64,000 nt of DNA. Source: Gloeopeniophorella convolvens (taxonomy: Eukaryota; Basidiomycota; Agaricomycetes; Russulales). The position numbers and the translations under genes are program-made. The notes under the pieces were generated by a model that ran no database searches, was not told the origin of the DNA, and was given only the letters and a program-made list of their open reading frames with translations. The stretch is taken from the NCBI GenBank assembly GCA_022496205.1, contig WTXD01000019.1:1-64000 (forward strand). Direction: 5' to 3'. Positions 9,657 to 22,130 of this stretch are shown here, one piece after another. Position 1 is the stretch's first letter, and each line of letters starts with the position of its first letter.

Positions 9657-11644
9657 TCAATCTACGAGGGGCCTGCAGTAGGCGTGAACATGCTCTCCTG
9701 TGAACCTGGGGATAAAATGTTCAGCGAATTTCAAGTCGCCCGGTCTGCCACGGAACGGTCAGAATCGACCCAGCAAGAGCACAGCACAGAGTATCCCGAC
9801 CTTTCCGTGTCCGAAGATATGTCGAATCTCCGAAACAGATGTCCTAGGGCGAGATACAGCTCGCAATATGCGAGGCTGGACAGCGTAAGCAAGGTGACCA
9901 AGAATGTCCAGGGATACCTACTTGACGCCGAGGCAGCTGCGCGGACCCTTCGAGAAGGGCATCAACCAGTACTCTAGTGATTTCGAGTCAGGCTGGAGCC
10001 ATCGATCCGGGAGGAACTCGAGCGGCCGTTCGAAGATATCCGGGACAAAGAAACACAGTGCAAGCTCTGGCTGACGACCGTCTGTATGATCGTGTCAGGA
10101 TGGCCAGGCTCTGCAGTACGTTCGGAGTGCCTACCCCGCCTGGGATTTTCGTGCCTGAAATCATCGCGCCTGACGGTGGGACAACACGGGGCAGAGAAGC
10201 TGAGCTATTCGGAGAGAGGCGAAGGGCCTCTTGATGACTGCGGTCTGATGGAGATTAGATACGAACTACTCTGCTGCTCGTCTGCTTACAAGAAGCGGGA
10301 GCTGCTCGAGGTCTTCCCAGCTTGGCGGTTCACCGGGCACTGGCCATGCCGCACGTAGCTCTCGCACAAGTCTCTGCTTGATCTCGGCGTTACGCAGGAG
10401 ATGGTAAGTGCCAGTGACGAGCACCGAAGAGACGGTATGCGATCCTGCTACAAACAGGAATTCTGCCTCGTGCCGCAGCTGAAGAGCAGTCGGTGGTGGG
10501 TAGCCTTTGTTTACCACGGGATCTAAAAGCTCGCGATATATGATACGATGCGGAGCCTCATCCATGAGGCTGGGGTTTCCATTATGCTGTTGACCTGTCC
10601 CTGACAGCCTACGAACTCCTATCAAGCAGATGCGATGACGTGATGGTAGGCGGTTACCTTTTTGTACGTGAGCAGTGCCCGAGCCACAGGCGAGGTTTGG
10701 GAGAGCAGCCAAGGTGGAAAGTTGCGTATCAGCCAGACACAGGCGCGGGAGTACTTTCGAAGCGTCCATAACGGAAGCGATGGATCAATCGCATCAGTTA
10801 TTGCTCCACGAAACCCGGGGGCAGATAACTGGTCAAAGGAAGACGCGAAGCAAAAGGCGGTGATCGTATCGGCGGCGAAGCACTTGAATCCGCGGTACAT
10901 GTCACTCGAATGTCCTGGTAGATGCCATCAACAACCTCTCAGAGGATGAAACCGGAAAGCACAACGGACCAGAATCGTGGTGGGCCCTCAGTACTTCGCC
11001 CATTAGGTCAAGCTAATGAACGACGCGATTACGACCAAGGCACGTGCTAGGTGAAGAACACGCACCTTACTGCAAATAAGATGCTGCAGCTTGGAAGTTG
11101 TCTGTCTCGAGAACATGTTGCTAATAGGCGCCCGATTACGCTTCGAGGCGTGGTAGTCCGTTTTCGTGAAGAACGACTCGTCAACGTCGAAGGCGCCGTA
11201 ACATTGGTAGTCCTTATCCCATTTGTTCTTTGCGTTGTAAATCTCGTTATATACTGTCGGTTTTGAAAAGTGGAGCTGGGAAGTGGGGCCATGAGTTTGC
11301 TGCTACTCGTCGGACGTGTACAGGAAGGACTCACCTCATTTGGCGCGATTCGAACCACGTCACCTGAAGCGGCTTTAATACCAACGTGGAGGAGACCCAG
11401 TTGACAACACACCGTATTCCTTGTGAAGTTGCACTCGCAGGTCAGAAAGACTGATGCCCTTCCAAAGTTCCATGTATCCGAGCCATAGCCTGGTACAGGC
11501 AGCACCTCGCGGACCCGGAAAGTGGGAGAGTGGATGGAAGGATAAATTATACACGACCTGGCAGATGCCCCAGACGAGCAGGATGCAAGCGGCGGTCGCT
11601 GCGCTGAGCCACAGCGAAGGCATGGGGACGAGGACGTGGTCCAT
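9657..11644 (-). pseudogene. Cytochrome P450 (family I, copy 1), decayed
   Basis: Minus-strand relative of the intact P450 at 47.4 kb. The N-terminus from ATG 11644 has a membrane anchor and the FHPLSHFPGPRGAA hinge; GDVVRIAPNE follows a first intron; MYRGFKCFAADTITAFCF lies at about 10.9 kb after an intron whose donor sits in a Gly codon, as in the other copies. The I-helix reads VAGSHTVSS, with the oxygen-activating Thr. The K-helix should read ExLR, but one base is missing after VIK near 10.23 kb, destroying the Glu. The heme loop FSKGPRSCLG (about 9.95 kb) and LAYCELYLALGHLFRRFDI remain. A second single-base loss lies near 9.73 kb before the C-terminal FTGEHVHAYC. Two breaks in otherwise preserved exons suggest a young pseudogene or sequencing errors. 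Confidence 0.8.
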
Positions 11645-12365
11645 CTTCAACAACGAGTCCAGCGTGTCATGCTTTAAACCCGATACCCTCCCAGCTTGCT
11701 CCCAGCGCGTTGCGGCCCGCCACAAAAATCTCAAATGAATGGAAGATCGGCCCCTGTGCCGGCATGGGAGTTGGCTCCGGATTCAAAACGGAAGGACGTA
11801 CAGTCAAAGTGGAGAAAAAGTCGGACTCCGATCCTGCAAAAGGCAATCTCAAGAAGCAGTGTTTCGACGACCTTCTTGGCAGCTTGCAACTTGGCGCCTG
11901 TACCTGTGCTAGAACATAGAGCGACAGCAGGCCGAATCATTGAAGTTTTTCGTATTGGCCAAGGGCACGTATAAGTATATGTACATATTCATGTCACAGG
12001 CTCCAGGTCAGCATAGACAAGGAATGTGTGAAAGAAAAGCAACAGAAAAGCTCACTTTACCGGAGGCGCCCGATAAGTTCAAATTAAGTAATACCCGTCG
12101 CTATCATGAGGCTGGCCAATGGTGCATGCGAACTATCATGCGGCCGACAGTGGATTGTCACGACGTCCACCGGCAGCTGTCCAACTTTTGTCCCCTTCTG
12201 GGGTCTCCTGAAGATGCGAATGACCATTGGCGAGTCTTTGAATCCACAACAATCATCGCTGTGCTTCTCGGAATGCTCTTTCCGACGGGCGCTGAAGCGC
12301 TAAACATCGATTACCGTGCACATCGGAGATACAAACAGGTAGAATGCAGCTGGCTCCAAGACTAA
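11645..12365. other. Intergenic between decayed P450 copies
   Basis: Spacer between copy 1 (starting at 11644) and the 3' end of copy 2 (12366). It should hold the copy 1 promoter. No gene or repeat is recognised. Confidence 0.4.
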
Positions 12366-14401
12366 TCATTCGGCGAGCGGCCTGCAGTACGCTCGCAGAT
12401 GTTGATCTTTGAAGACGGGGATGAAATGTTCGGAGTACCTAAATCTGCTGGTCTGTATAATCGCGATCTCCGTCAACCACGATTATCTGGTTCAAATGAG
12501 GAAGTCTCGTGCCTCTCAGCGTCTAGGCGCATGTCGAATCTTCGAAATAGGTATGCAAAGGCCAGATACAACTCGCAATATGCCAGACTGCACGGCACGC
12601 GGCGTCAGCGTCGAACATGGGAGTGCGGATATAGCTCATATCTGATGCTCACTTGATGCCGAGACAGCTGCGGGGGCCCTTTGAGAAGGATACCAACCAT
12701 ATTCTAGGAACTTGGAGTCCGGCTGGAGCCAGCGATCGGGACGAACTCGCGCGGCCGCGTGAAGATGTCCGCCGATAGCAGCACGAAGAGCGAGGATTGG
12801 CTCACGATTGCCTGCGGGATGCCTCCAAGTGAGTGATTTGCGCATAGATTTGCGCTGTGAGACTAACGCCGCCCGGGACCATTATCCCTGATATTATTGC
12901 ACCGGATGGAGGAGTGACTCGCGGGAGACCCGATGTGGATGCTGGTGCAAGGCGCAGGGTCTCTTTAATGACGCCGTCTAAAAGCAGTCCAACCTTCCCT
13001 GAGTCACGTGCCGAGGAACGAGGTGCATACCAGGAACGGGAGCTTCTCGAGCGTCTCATAGCTCGGAGGCTCGCTGAGACGGGCCACGCCAAGTGTAGCT
13101 CGTCCGCAAGCTGCTTCTTGACATCAAGGTTATGTAGAAGGTGGTAAGTGCCGACCATGAGGGACACAGAGATAGTGTGCGACCCCGCGGAGAAAAGCAC
13201 CTCGGCCTCGTGTTGTAGCTGCAGTGCTGATGGCGCCCCTCTGCCTTTATTCGCTTCCGGATTCAGAAGTTCGCGGTAGACGGTGCGGTGTGGTGCACTG
13301 TCCATGCAACTTGGATCTGCCAAGATGCTATTGATCTGGTCGCTGATTCCCTGTATTGTACGTAATAGTTTGAGCGTTGGCAATAAAGGTCATGGCAACG
13401 CACTCACTCTTTTGAAGATCACCACTGCTCGGGTGACGGGGGATGCGCGCTCGAGGGCCCAGTGCGGCACACTACGGAGGAGTCTTACGAAGAACCGGGA
13501 GTATTTACGGAGCGTCCAGGTAGGCATTGCTGCACCGACTGCCTCGACAATCTCTCCGCGAAAGTCAGGAGCTGCGAGTTGGTTGAAAGAAGTAGCGAAG
13601 CAGAAGCTGGCGATCATATCGGCTGCGAAGCATTGGAAACCGCGGTACAGGTCACTGGATATTCCTGGAAGCCATTCAACACTCGTCAATTGATCTGTGA
13701 AGCATGACCAACCAGCGTCATGCTGCGCTTTCAGGGCATCGCTTAGCACATCTAACTGTAAGGCATTCTTCTGCAGCTTCTCATGATAGAACCGGCGATG
13801 CTCACCTTGCTTCGAACGAGATGCTGCAGCTCCGAGATCGCCTTCTTTGAGAACATGTTGCTGACTAGCGCTCGGTTGCGCTTCGAGGCTGCATAGTCCG
13901 TCTTGGTGAAGAACGACTCGTCCATGTCGAACGCGCCATATGTGCTATAGTCCTTGTCCCATTTGTTCTGTGCGTTGTATATCTCATGAAACGCGCCTGG
14001 GTTGGCGAAGTGTAGCTACGCGGCAAAGCCCATGCGCGTCAGCTTGAACTCCTAACGCATGCCTATTGGGACCATTACCTCGTTGGGCCCGACCCGCACA
14101 ACGTCACCTATGCAGATCGCGCGCGATGATCAGTACTCGAGAAAAAGCGCGCCGCAAACAGAAGCGCACCGTATTTCTCGTGAAGCTCTGCGCGCAGGTC
14201 GGAGAGACTGGCACCTTTCCAGAGCTCCATGTAGGCAAGCCACCATCTCGTACACGCTGCGCCTCTCGGCCCAGGAAAGCGCGCAAGTGGATGGAAAAGC
14301 ATATTGTACGTGGCCTTCAGGACGGCCTGCACGAGGAAGGCCCACACAATGACCGCCATGCTCAGCCAGGCAGATGGCAGCGGGAGAGCGAGTGGGTTCA
14401 T
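12366..14401 (-). pseudogene. Cytochrome P450 (family I, copy 2), decayed
   Basis: Head-to-tail with copy 1 and of the same family. ATG 14401 opens MNPLALPLPSAWL, an anchor, then FHPLARFPGPRGAACTR; GDVVRVGPNE lies near 14.09 kb; FANPGAFHEIYNAQNKW and SNMFSKKAISELQHLV follow at 13.8-14.0 kb. An intron in the Gly codon before ISSDLYRGFQCF (donor GTTGGT) matches the GC-AG intron of the intact copy. The I-helix is SAGSHTISVSL, the K-helix KETLR and the heme loop FSKGPRSCLG. Three single-base losses are visible by comparison: near 13.09 kb before the PPSYE segment, near 12.74 kb in the PDRW motif, and near 12.70 kb before LVSFSKG. The C-terminus YSEHFIPVFK ends at 12366. Not functional as read. 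Confidence 0.8.
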
Positions 14402-17400
14402 GGTATTGACAAGCTCGGCTCCTTGCAAAGGCTGTGCGTGAGGCTCTTATATGCGTGCGGCTAAATCCCACCTACAAGGTCGGGGTAGCCACCCGGGCGG
14501 AGAGTGCGGAAGCGCCGCTCCATGAGCTTGAGATCTTAAGATCTTGAGACTCCAATTGTCTACCCGCCCAATGCAGATGGTATTCAAGTCACCGATCACG
14601 CGCCAGACGTAGAATGTCGATGAACCCGTGCGATGTCCGCCGCGCCCTGGAGGAAGCCCTAGACCGGGGGCTGCCTTCGCCCATCCATGGCCAACTAGAT
14701 GACACGATATGGCAGATGCCAGGAACGCTGCGCTATAGACGAAGATCGGCTTAACAGCGACCTGCCCAAAATGACCAAAGGGATGACTAGAGATGACGTG
14801 CCGCCTGGCGAGTTCTCGGAACCCGCGGATTGGACAACCTCATTGTTCAGAATTTCCGTTCTCCGCGGCACGACGATTTTGGCAAGCTTGGGCAGTGAAA
14901 GGCGGATAGCGTGCGAAACCGTGCGGGCAGATAGGGGCTCGAGTAATGAAAGAAGCATCGAGGACTGCGGCATTAGAGCGAGTCCGAAATGAAGGGACGA
15001 TGACCTGCGCTGTAGGGTGAAAGTATAGGTCCTAGTAAGCATCCTATGTAACGAAGTGTTTTTGGGCAGGTGGGGCCCTGCAACGTTCAAGCGAACAGTC
15101 ATCGGGATTGAAATGAGTGGTCAGTAATCCCCCTGACACGGCATACACAACCATGTGTACAAGATATAAGGTTTAATGAAGCACAAGGAGACCCTTGGCC
15201 TTTCACGGAGGTCAGCTAGGCAGCGCCAGCAAAGCCTTAATGATTCCGGACGCTCGCGGAACACCTGTACCCTTTGAGGGGGTTGATAGAGAGGGGCTGA
15301 CCGTGTATTTTGGGATGGGAGGATAAAGAAAAAAGGGTTGGGCCGGGTGCGCTATCTCGGCGGCAGGGGGAAGATCTGGCGCTCTGTGCAGGGCGAGAGG
15401 TTCTGCCGAACAGAAGGAGCGTGCAGATGTCGATGTCTTTCATGGAGTTGTGCTGCGGGCTCAGATCTAGCCCACGCGGTTATCGGCGTGAACTTGTGGA
15501 CACGTCAACGAGAATCGTCAACGAGAATAGAGCAAAGTAGGATATTTTGACCCCGCAACCCGATGCACGGCGTACGCCGAGCGTACCGCGGCCCGCGGAC
15601 CGAGACTGTGCGGTCCGCAAACCACAAGAGATTTTCCCACACCGTTGTCGTAGTCAACCAGTGATTATTCTATTCTATTCTAGTATAATCATAGCCGCTG
15701 CGCCTATCTCCACGACAGCATAGAACGAGGGTATGTCCCATCTTCAATAATTGAAACACTGTGGGAGGATTGAGATCACGATCACATTCCATCTCCCGAC
15801 TATGTATCTCAGAAACTCCACTGCAGAGGGAAGGTGCACTGTACACGTACAGTAAATTGATCCCGTGCATTCTATGAATCGGTATCAGATTCATAACGGA
15901 GGTGGTGCGATCAAAGCAGAAAGAAGTTGGAGTGCTTTACTCTCATCTTGTACAACAATGGAAGCTAAAAAGCTGTTCTGAGCTGATCTTTTCCGAGACG
16001 GTTGATGAGTACTGAGTAGTGTTGTCAGCTTGATCTTCCGCCTGTCCAGTCGAGATACACTGACCACGTAATAAGGCAAACGCGAGGAACGTTCCCCTGG
16101 ACAGGAAGAAAAGAACGGCCTAAGAGCGACTCATCTGGAACGTCCAAAGTGGACGTACCATCCGGGGATCCATCCTGATCTGCGCACGAGTGTGCTTTAC
16201 TTAATCATGTCGACAGCCGTATATCCCGTCCTTCGCAAACCGACGATCCCGACAGGTCAAGGCGGATTGCACGGGAACGGCCTTCAAGCTTCACGTAGCT
16301 CGCAGCTGCTGAAATGTCGTCCCAGCGCCAAGCGAAGCATCGATGACTGCGGAGCTGGAGTGTGTTCGGAATAAAGAGGCTATGTCCTAAGATACTGGCA
16401 GGGCGAATTATTAACCCAGTGGATGGCAAACCACGGCACAGGTCGTGTGACGAGTCGCGGCAGACAGGAAGAACACCGAAACATACGGATCCACTGTATC
16501 CAGCTCGAGCGGAGCGCGCCCACGTCTACGACAGGGGCAGCTTCTCCGGATCCGTAGTGCCAGAGATTCGCAGAGAACATTCTGGCGTCGGGCAGAAGAG
16601 CCACCACAGAAGACTCCCAGAACCACCGGCGGCCAGACGCGTTCCATTGGACGCGTCGTCAGTGCTGGAGCGTTTTCCGAACATATGAGTAGACGAGAGC
16701 CGTGCTATATACCGCGCGCGGATATCGACATGGAGAGCTGAGCTGAAGTTGAGAGTGATTGGAGCGCGCGAGACGGCTGCATGCGAGAGATCTTCCCACG
16801 TATTTGATCTTATCTTGCTCATGCCAGGCGAGGTTGAGATCTTGAGATTAAGCTTATTTCCTCCGATGCCCTTCAAGCTTCACCGCGGTACGTTCCCGGC
16901 CTCGAGAACGTACCAATAGAGTTCGCTGTGCAGCATAGTCTCAGACATAGTAAAAACTATGCGCGAAGGCATCACCGTTCACCGATCTCGACAACGACCC
17001 TCCAGCCGCGGACTTGCCCCGCCTTTCCGGTGCTCTTCCGCGGGGCGCTGCTCGGGCTTCGCTGGTAACTTACTGTAACCGACTCTAGATCCGTACATCC
17101 GCATATCACCACCAACGGCAAGCACACTGCGCAGCTCACCCCAGCCCACCGACGGCGCCTCCCAAGCCCCGCGCCCAAAACCAATCAGCGCACAACGCGC
17201 GCGCGAACACGTCACGCACGCTTGCGCCCAATAACGACGACAACGCTGATCGCACCATCAACAAAAACACACCATTCATTCACCGCACCACACTTGGCCG
17301 AACCCAAAAAATAAAACGAACAAATGCGCGGGCCGGTCACATACACGAGGGGAGGGCGCGGGGGAGGGCCGTACACACCAGGCCGGGCGGCGCTGCTTAC

Positions 17401-17541
17401 TTAGTATGAGCAGTAGGGTAGTACAACACAACACGCGCAGCCGCGCCGTGCCGGCAACAAGAAAGTGTGAGGGGGGCGGGGGAGGAGGGGACGCAGACAA
17501 ATTGTCACAGGGAGGGAGAGAAGCGCAACCCTCGGGCGCGC
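14402..17541. other. 3.1-kb gene-poor stretch
   Basis: No open frame here carries a recognisable domain or a convincing intron chain. Short similarity exists between about 14.94-15.00 kb and 16.33-16.38 kb (GAAGCATCGA.GACTGCGG), too little to define a repeat. The last 500 bases lie downstream of the membrane protein gene and are GC-rich. Confidence 0.45.
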
Positions 17542-19015
17542 TCAGAGCGCGTAGCCCGCGCCGGAGCCGACGCCCGCCGTGTTGGGCCCGTAGTACGAGT
17601 CCGTCGTGACGACGCCGCCGTCGTACCCGCGGCCGGGCGCGGCGCGCGGGTAGCTCACGGGCGGCACGGGCGCGCGGCGCGGCGCGTTGGCGGGGTCCGC
17701 GTACGGGTGGCTTGCGGAGGACCCGCTGCGCGCGTGCTCGAGCTCGGGCTCGTCGTACGCGTACCCCCCGTACGCATCCGCATCCGCCTCCGTCTCGTTT
17801 GGCGGGTCCGCGAACACCGTGCCGGGCGGGTACTCGAGGCCGTAGTCGATGGGGCGGAAGACGGTGCCTGGCGCAGGCTGCCCGTAGTGCACAGCGCGGT
17901 CCGGGTACGCGTCGGCCGGCGCGAGCGGCGCATTGAGGTCCGTCGCGCTCGCGCCGAGCCCGCCGTGGCCGAGCTCGAGCTCTGCGGTCTGTCGCGGGAG
18001 AGGTTCGTTGGCGTAGCTGTGCGTGGTGGGGCCGTGGGAAGGGGCCGGGCCGGCACCGGGCGCGGGGTACTTCTCGAAGAACTCGTCGGCTTCGCGGGCA
18101 TCGCGCGCGGCGCGCTGGCGCTTGAGAACCATCACGACGCCCGCGATGAGGGCGCCGCCGCCGAGGATGCCGACGATACTGAAGGTGGCGCCGACCGCGG
18201 CCTTGTTCGCGAAGAAGCCCTTGTGTACGGCGCCGGCGGTCTCCGAGGCGAACACGGTGGTGGATGCGTCCGTGGGTGAGCCAGCAAAGTCGGTGTTCTG
18301 GGGGGTGTTGGCGACTAGGGGCGTGGTCTGCGCGGCCGGTGGTGGTGTGTAGAAGATGGGCGTGTTCGAGGCGATCGTGCTAAGGGAACGTAAGCACGTG
18401 CTCGACAAGGGACAGGCAACATGCGTACCTGGAGAGAGAAGACGAAGAAGACGTGCTGGACGGGGAGGGAGACGACGACGTAGACGAAGAAATGGAAGAC
18501 TGGGACGTGGTCGTTTGGGTATCTGAGGAAGACGACGAGGTGGCGGACGTGCTCTGGGAAGACGAGCTCGAGTGCGTCTGGGCGGAGGACGGGCTCGACG
18601 ACGGGGACGGGGACGACGATGGGGACGACGACGGAGATGGAGATGGCGACGACGAGTGAGAGGTAGGCGCTGCACTAGACGTTTTTGTGCTGGTGGGCGG
18701 GGGCGAGGGGGACGGGCTAGACACAGTCGAAGACGAGGTCGATGTCGCAGGGGGGCTCTCGGCAGCGGATCCAGTGCCAGTGCCAGTGCCGGTGCCGGTG
18801 CCGGAATCGTCGTCGTCGTCAGCCGCGCGAGCCTGGTGGAAAGCACGGCGGTGGATAGTACCGCTGCGCTTTTGGAAGGAGAAGAGAGCGTCGCCGGGGG
18901 CGGGGGTATCTACGATGTTGGGGGTGCCATATACGACAGAAAAGGAGAGTGTGCACAGGACGAGGAGTGAAATGATTGTGATGATGCGGGTCGCACTTGA
19001 GAATGAGCGACGCAT
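17542..19015 (-). CDS. Secreted Ser/Thr-rich single-pass membrane protein
   Basis: Two exons, 19015-18429 and 18379-17542, joined in phase 2, give 474 residues. ATG 19015 opens a signal peptide (TRIITIISLLVLCTLSFSVV). An extracellular stalk follows, with a GT dipeptide run, Asp-rich patch and about 100 residues almost only Ser, Thr and Pro, fit for heavy O-mannosylation. After the intron comes a single helix near residues 252-272 (VGATFSIVGILGGGALIAGV) with a basic stop-transfer KRQRAARDAR, then a cytosolic tail of about 190 residues rich in Pro, Ala and Tyr (EFFEKYPAPG, YPDRAVHYG, FRPIDYGLEYPPGTVF). The layout resembles fungal cell-wall stress sensors (Wsc/Mid2 type) but no WSC Cys domain is present, so a sensor role is only inferred. 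It shares architecture with the gene at 54-56.2 kb. Confidence 0.85.
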
Positions 19016-19213
19016 CGTTAGTTTATTTTACGATTTCCGAGAGCGTTGAGGGGGAGAGACGAGGGACTGCCACGGTGGACCGCGTTGACCGGTTGAGAGG
19101 AAGCGATCCGAGAAAGCGCAAGACTCACGCTCTCCGTGTGTGGTTCTGTTTGCCAAAAGCTTCGTTCCTGGCATAACTTCTACTTGCTCTACCAATGGAA
19201 GCTAGCAATACGG

Positions 19214-20555
19214 TCAACTCAGCCCGAACAGCCGCAGCGCATTCCCCCCGCGCACGCCCGCCTTGTCCTCCTCGCTCCACGACCCGACCTCCGCAATCGC
19301 CTCCAGATTCTCCACCACGCTCCGCCACTTCTCCGTCTCCCCCAGCGGCGGGAAGAACGGGTGGTCCGTCCCAAACACCATCCGCGACGCTCCATCCTTG
19401 CGCGCCTGCAGCTCCGTAAACGCCGCCGTGGCCTCGCCGCGCGCGTAACGACCTGCGCGGCCGACAGCTTCGCTGACGAAGCTCAGCTCAGCCGCGCCGT
19501 ACGCGACCGCGTCGAACCACAGCCTGCCCAGGTACCAGCGCGCGTCGTGCGCCAGCCGCCCCGCCACGACAGGGTCATGCTCGATGCACGATGCGAGCCG
19601 CGACGAGAGCTGCGGGAGCGCGCCGCCCGAGTGCGCGAGCAGGATGCGCAGGTTCGGATGGCGGTCGAGCACGCCGGCCAGGATAAGGCGTGTGATCGCC
19701 TGCCGCACACGCACGTGTCAGCGGTGGGAAATGGTAGCCCGCGAGGCAGCAACGGGGCGCTCACGGTTGTCGTCTCGAACGGGAAGCCCAGCGCGAGAGG
19801 AAGGACGTGCCCGTTGTCGGCCGAGCCCCACGCCTGCGAGTCGACGCCGTAATGCGGGTGCAAGAATACGACGAGCCCTGTTTTGTCGAGCGCAGCCCAT
19901 AATGGCTCCAGCGCGGGGTCGTCGAGGCCCTTTCCGGCGCCCCGTGTCCCGATGATGACGCCGCGGATGTGTGGATGCGACTCTGCGAGCTGCGTCACGG
20001 CCTCTGGTAGAGACTCGGCCGGGGCGCCTGGGACGAGCGGCAGGAGGCCGAATCCGTACAGGCGCTTGAGCTCGGCTGCAGACGCGACGGAAGGACCGGT
20101 CGCGCAATAAGACTCGAGGTCTGCGTTCAACTCCTGCGCGAGCGACTGTGCTTCTGTGAAAGGTAGGAAGTCCAACCATGGGTTCGCGGAGCTGCGTCGA
20201 TCACGGAGCATGTCAGTTCACCGGAGTGGGGGGATAGGTGCGGGCACTACCTCACGAACGAGACGTCGATCCCGTGTCTGTCCATGAACTTCAGCTTCTC
20301 ATCTCTGTCCCAGTACTACCGAATCAACATTGGGATGACGGTGTTGGTTTTAGGCGCGCTAGGTCGCACCTGGGGCCCGACCGGTCGTCCGCCACTCGGT
20401 TCGTTGTCCAGAATCAGCAAGCGGTCTTCGTTCTGGCCGGAGGGCGTCGTGCGCGTGAGGATACGAGGCGCGCTCGCACGCGTGCGCAGAACCGAGGCAT
20501 AGCGTGGCAGATAGACATGTGTGTGGACGTCGACGAGCAGTTTTCGGATCGACAT
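19214..20555 (-). CDS. ACMSD-like amidohydrolase (decarboxylase family)
   Basis: Metal-dependent TIM-barrel hydrolase of the amidohydrolase 2 group, which contains aminocarboxymuconate-semialdehyde decarboxylase (ACMSD) and aromatic decarboxylases. Exons 20555-20370, 20315-20251, 20191-19765 and 19699-19214 give 387 residues, usual for the group. Metal ligands are visible: the N-terminal DVHTH (His 11 and 13), HPHYG in the middle exon, LLAHSGGALP in the last exon, and GTDHPFFPP near the C-terminus with the catalytic Asp. YWDRDEKLKFMDRHGID in exon 2 and NPWLDFLP in exon 3 are typical. All four exons join in frame, removing a TAG just before YWDRD. The substrate cannot be fixed; in ACMSD it would divert the kynurenine pathway from NAD. 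The gene lies 198 bases downstream of the Ser/Thr-rich membrane gene's start, same strand. Confidence 0.88.
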
Positions 20556-22130
20556 GGCTGACGTGTTGCCAGCTCCTGCAGCACTGCAGCAGCAGAGTCA
20601 CTGCAGAGTCGTGTTCTGTTCTGTTCAATTCCCACATTGAACCTGTCGATGTTGACGCTCACGCGGGAGTCGGGCCGAGGAACGGGCCGGGCTCCGTCGC
20701 GAGGACTCATTCATTCGGAGTTCTCGAGACCAACTCTTTCACTCCCAGTATACAATCTGACCGTAGGGCTCAACGAGCTGCTCATACACGATGCCTCATC
20801 TGTCCGTTCTCTCTTTGGAAAACGTAGGCTGATCAAGAGAGCGCGAGACGAACGATGAGGGCCGTCCTTCAGGGTGAGAAGCAGTGCTAAAAATCCTACA
20901 AGCCGGACATATGTTCAGTGAGTTTCTGCGCACCAGTCATTATGTATAGTTCATGTTTTCCCAGTTTCGGCTCTTCATTGACACACGTACCATGCAAATC
21001 GGGGCACCCCAGCTGACTTGGGGGTTATGATAGTGCCATCAGGTGCCATCGGTGTCAAGCCCAAGCTATTCTTGTTACCCGTCACCGGGGCCTGCTAGTC
21101 GCCGATGGGTTCTCGATATACTACAGCCTCGGGCTTCCTGCGGGCATGTGGCCGAGCCTTGCTTCAAGCGTCATCATGTACCATGGTTCATGTCAGCGCC
21201 AGCTTCAGCGACCAAGGTACCTATATTCCATCCCAGTATGTCAACAACCCACCAAACTTAGCCTGCGTCGTACTGATAGTCAGGAGTGTCTTGTCAGGTG
21301 TATTTCCGGCTCGCGAAGTACTCAAACGTCCCGTCAGAGAAATGGTGGCGCATCCTTGCTGCTCGATATCGCTGCTCCACATCCGGCGTCTTGGCCCAAT
21401 GTCGGATTCTAGAGAATGGTTGGACTGAAATCGCTAACGGACGCTAATAACGGTAAGTACGGTATAGCTTAATGCTTCCCTGCTTGATTTTGATTCGGAA
21501 ACTGCACATCTTCTCACAGCACTACCAGCGCGCAGTCTCCCGGATGTCCCGGCGGTCTGCATCAAATGCGAGTATGTTGGCATGAGCCGGACAGTCATCC
21601 TGCGGGGGCAAAGCTCTACCCCGCGGGTCAAGATGTTGCTCTTCGCCCTTCGCTGTGCAGCATACAGCACCCTTGCAGCTGTTCGTGTGTACTTCCTTTC
21701 GTAAGCCCTCGGGTAGCGAGGGGGTACCTGGGGGTACTGCTTCGGTCAGGTGCTCGTCGTTTGTGGAGGCGGCGCTGCGACTCGGAGCGCGATACGTTGC
21801 TCTTGAGAAAGTGCGATACTCGAAGGGGCACGCGATCTGCCGTGCGAACGACAAATTCGACTGCCAAGGCGCAACAATGAGACATTCGTCTGTTCGAATT
21901 TCGGTGGAAGTCGACGGTGAACCGGTGGCGGCGCTGACCAGAGCCCGACCCTTCTCTTCTCGTACGCCTTCCATCCTGGGATGTGGTGTAAATGGCGGAA
22001 CCATTTGTGGGCTGTCCTTGGGCTGCCATCCTCCAGCATTCGCCGGGGTCCCTGTGGTCCCACAGACGCTGGTGGCAAGCAGGGGTACTTATACGCTGCG
22101 AGTTAGATGTAGGTGCGGTATCACTCGACG
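20556..22130. other. Intergenic; left part of the tandem duplication
   Basis: From about 21.1 kb the sequence is matched by 24.5-25.7 kb, for example GCATGAGCCGGACAGTCATC at 21580 and 25096, so the upstream region of P450-A was copied with the gene. A conserved GTACTTATACGCTGC lies at about 22084, 47 bases before the start codon, and may act as TATA element. No gene is seen in 20.56-21.1 kb. Confidence 0.6.

Noticed and set aside
14920..16390. Short similarity between about 14.95 kb and 16.35 kb as a duplicated gene start
   Set aside because: Only some 20-30 bases match; no motif or exon chain follows on either strand.
17467..18279. Long plus-strand ORF of 270 codons opposite the Ser/Thr-rich protein gene
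   Set aside because: Shadow of the GC-rich third positions of the real minus-strand gene; its product is Arg-rich nonsense.
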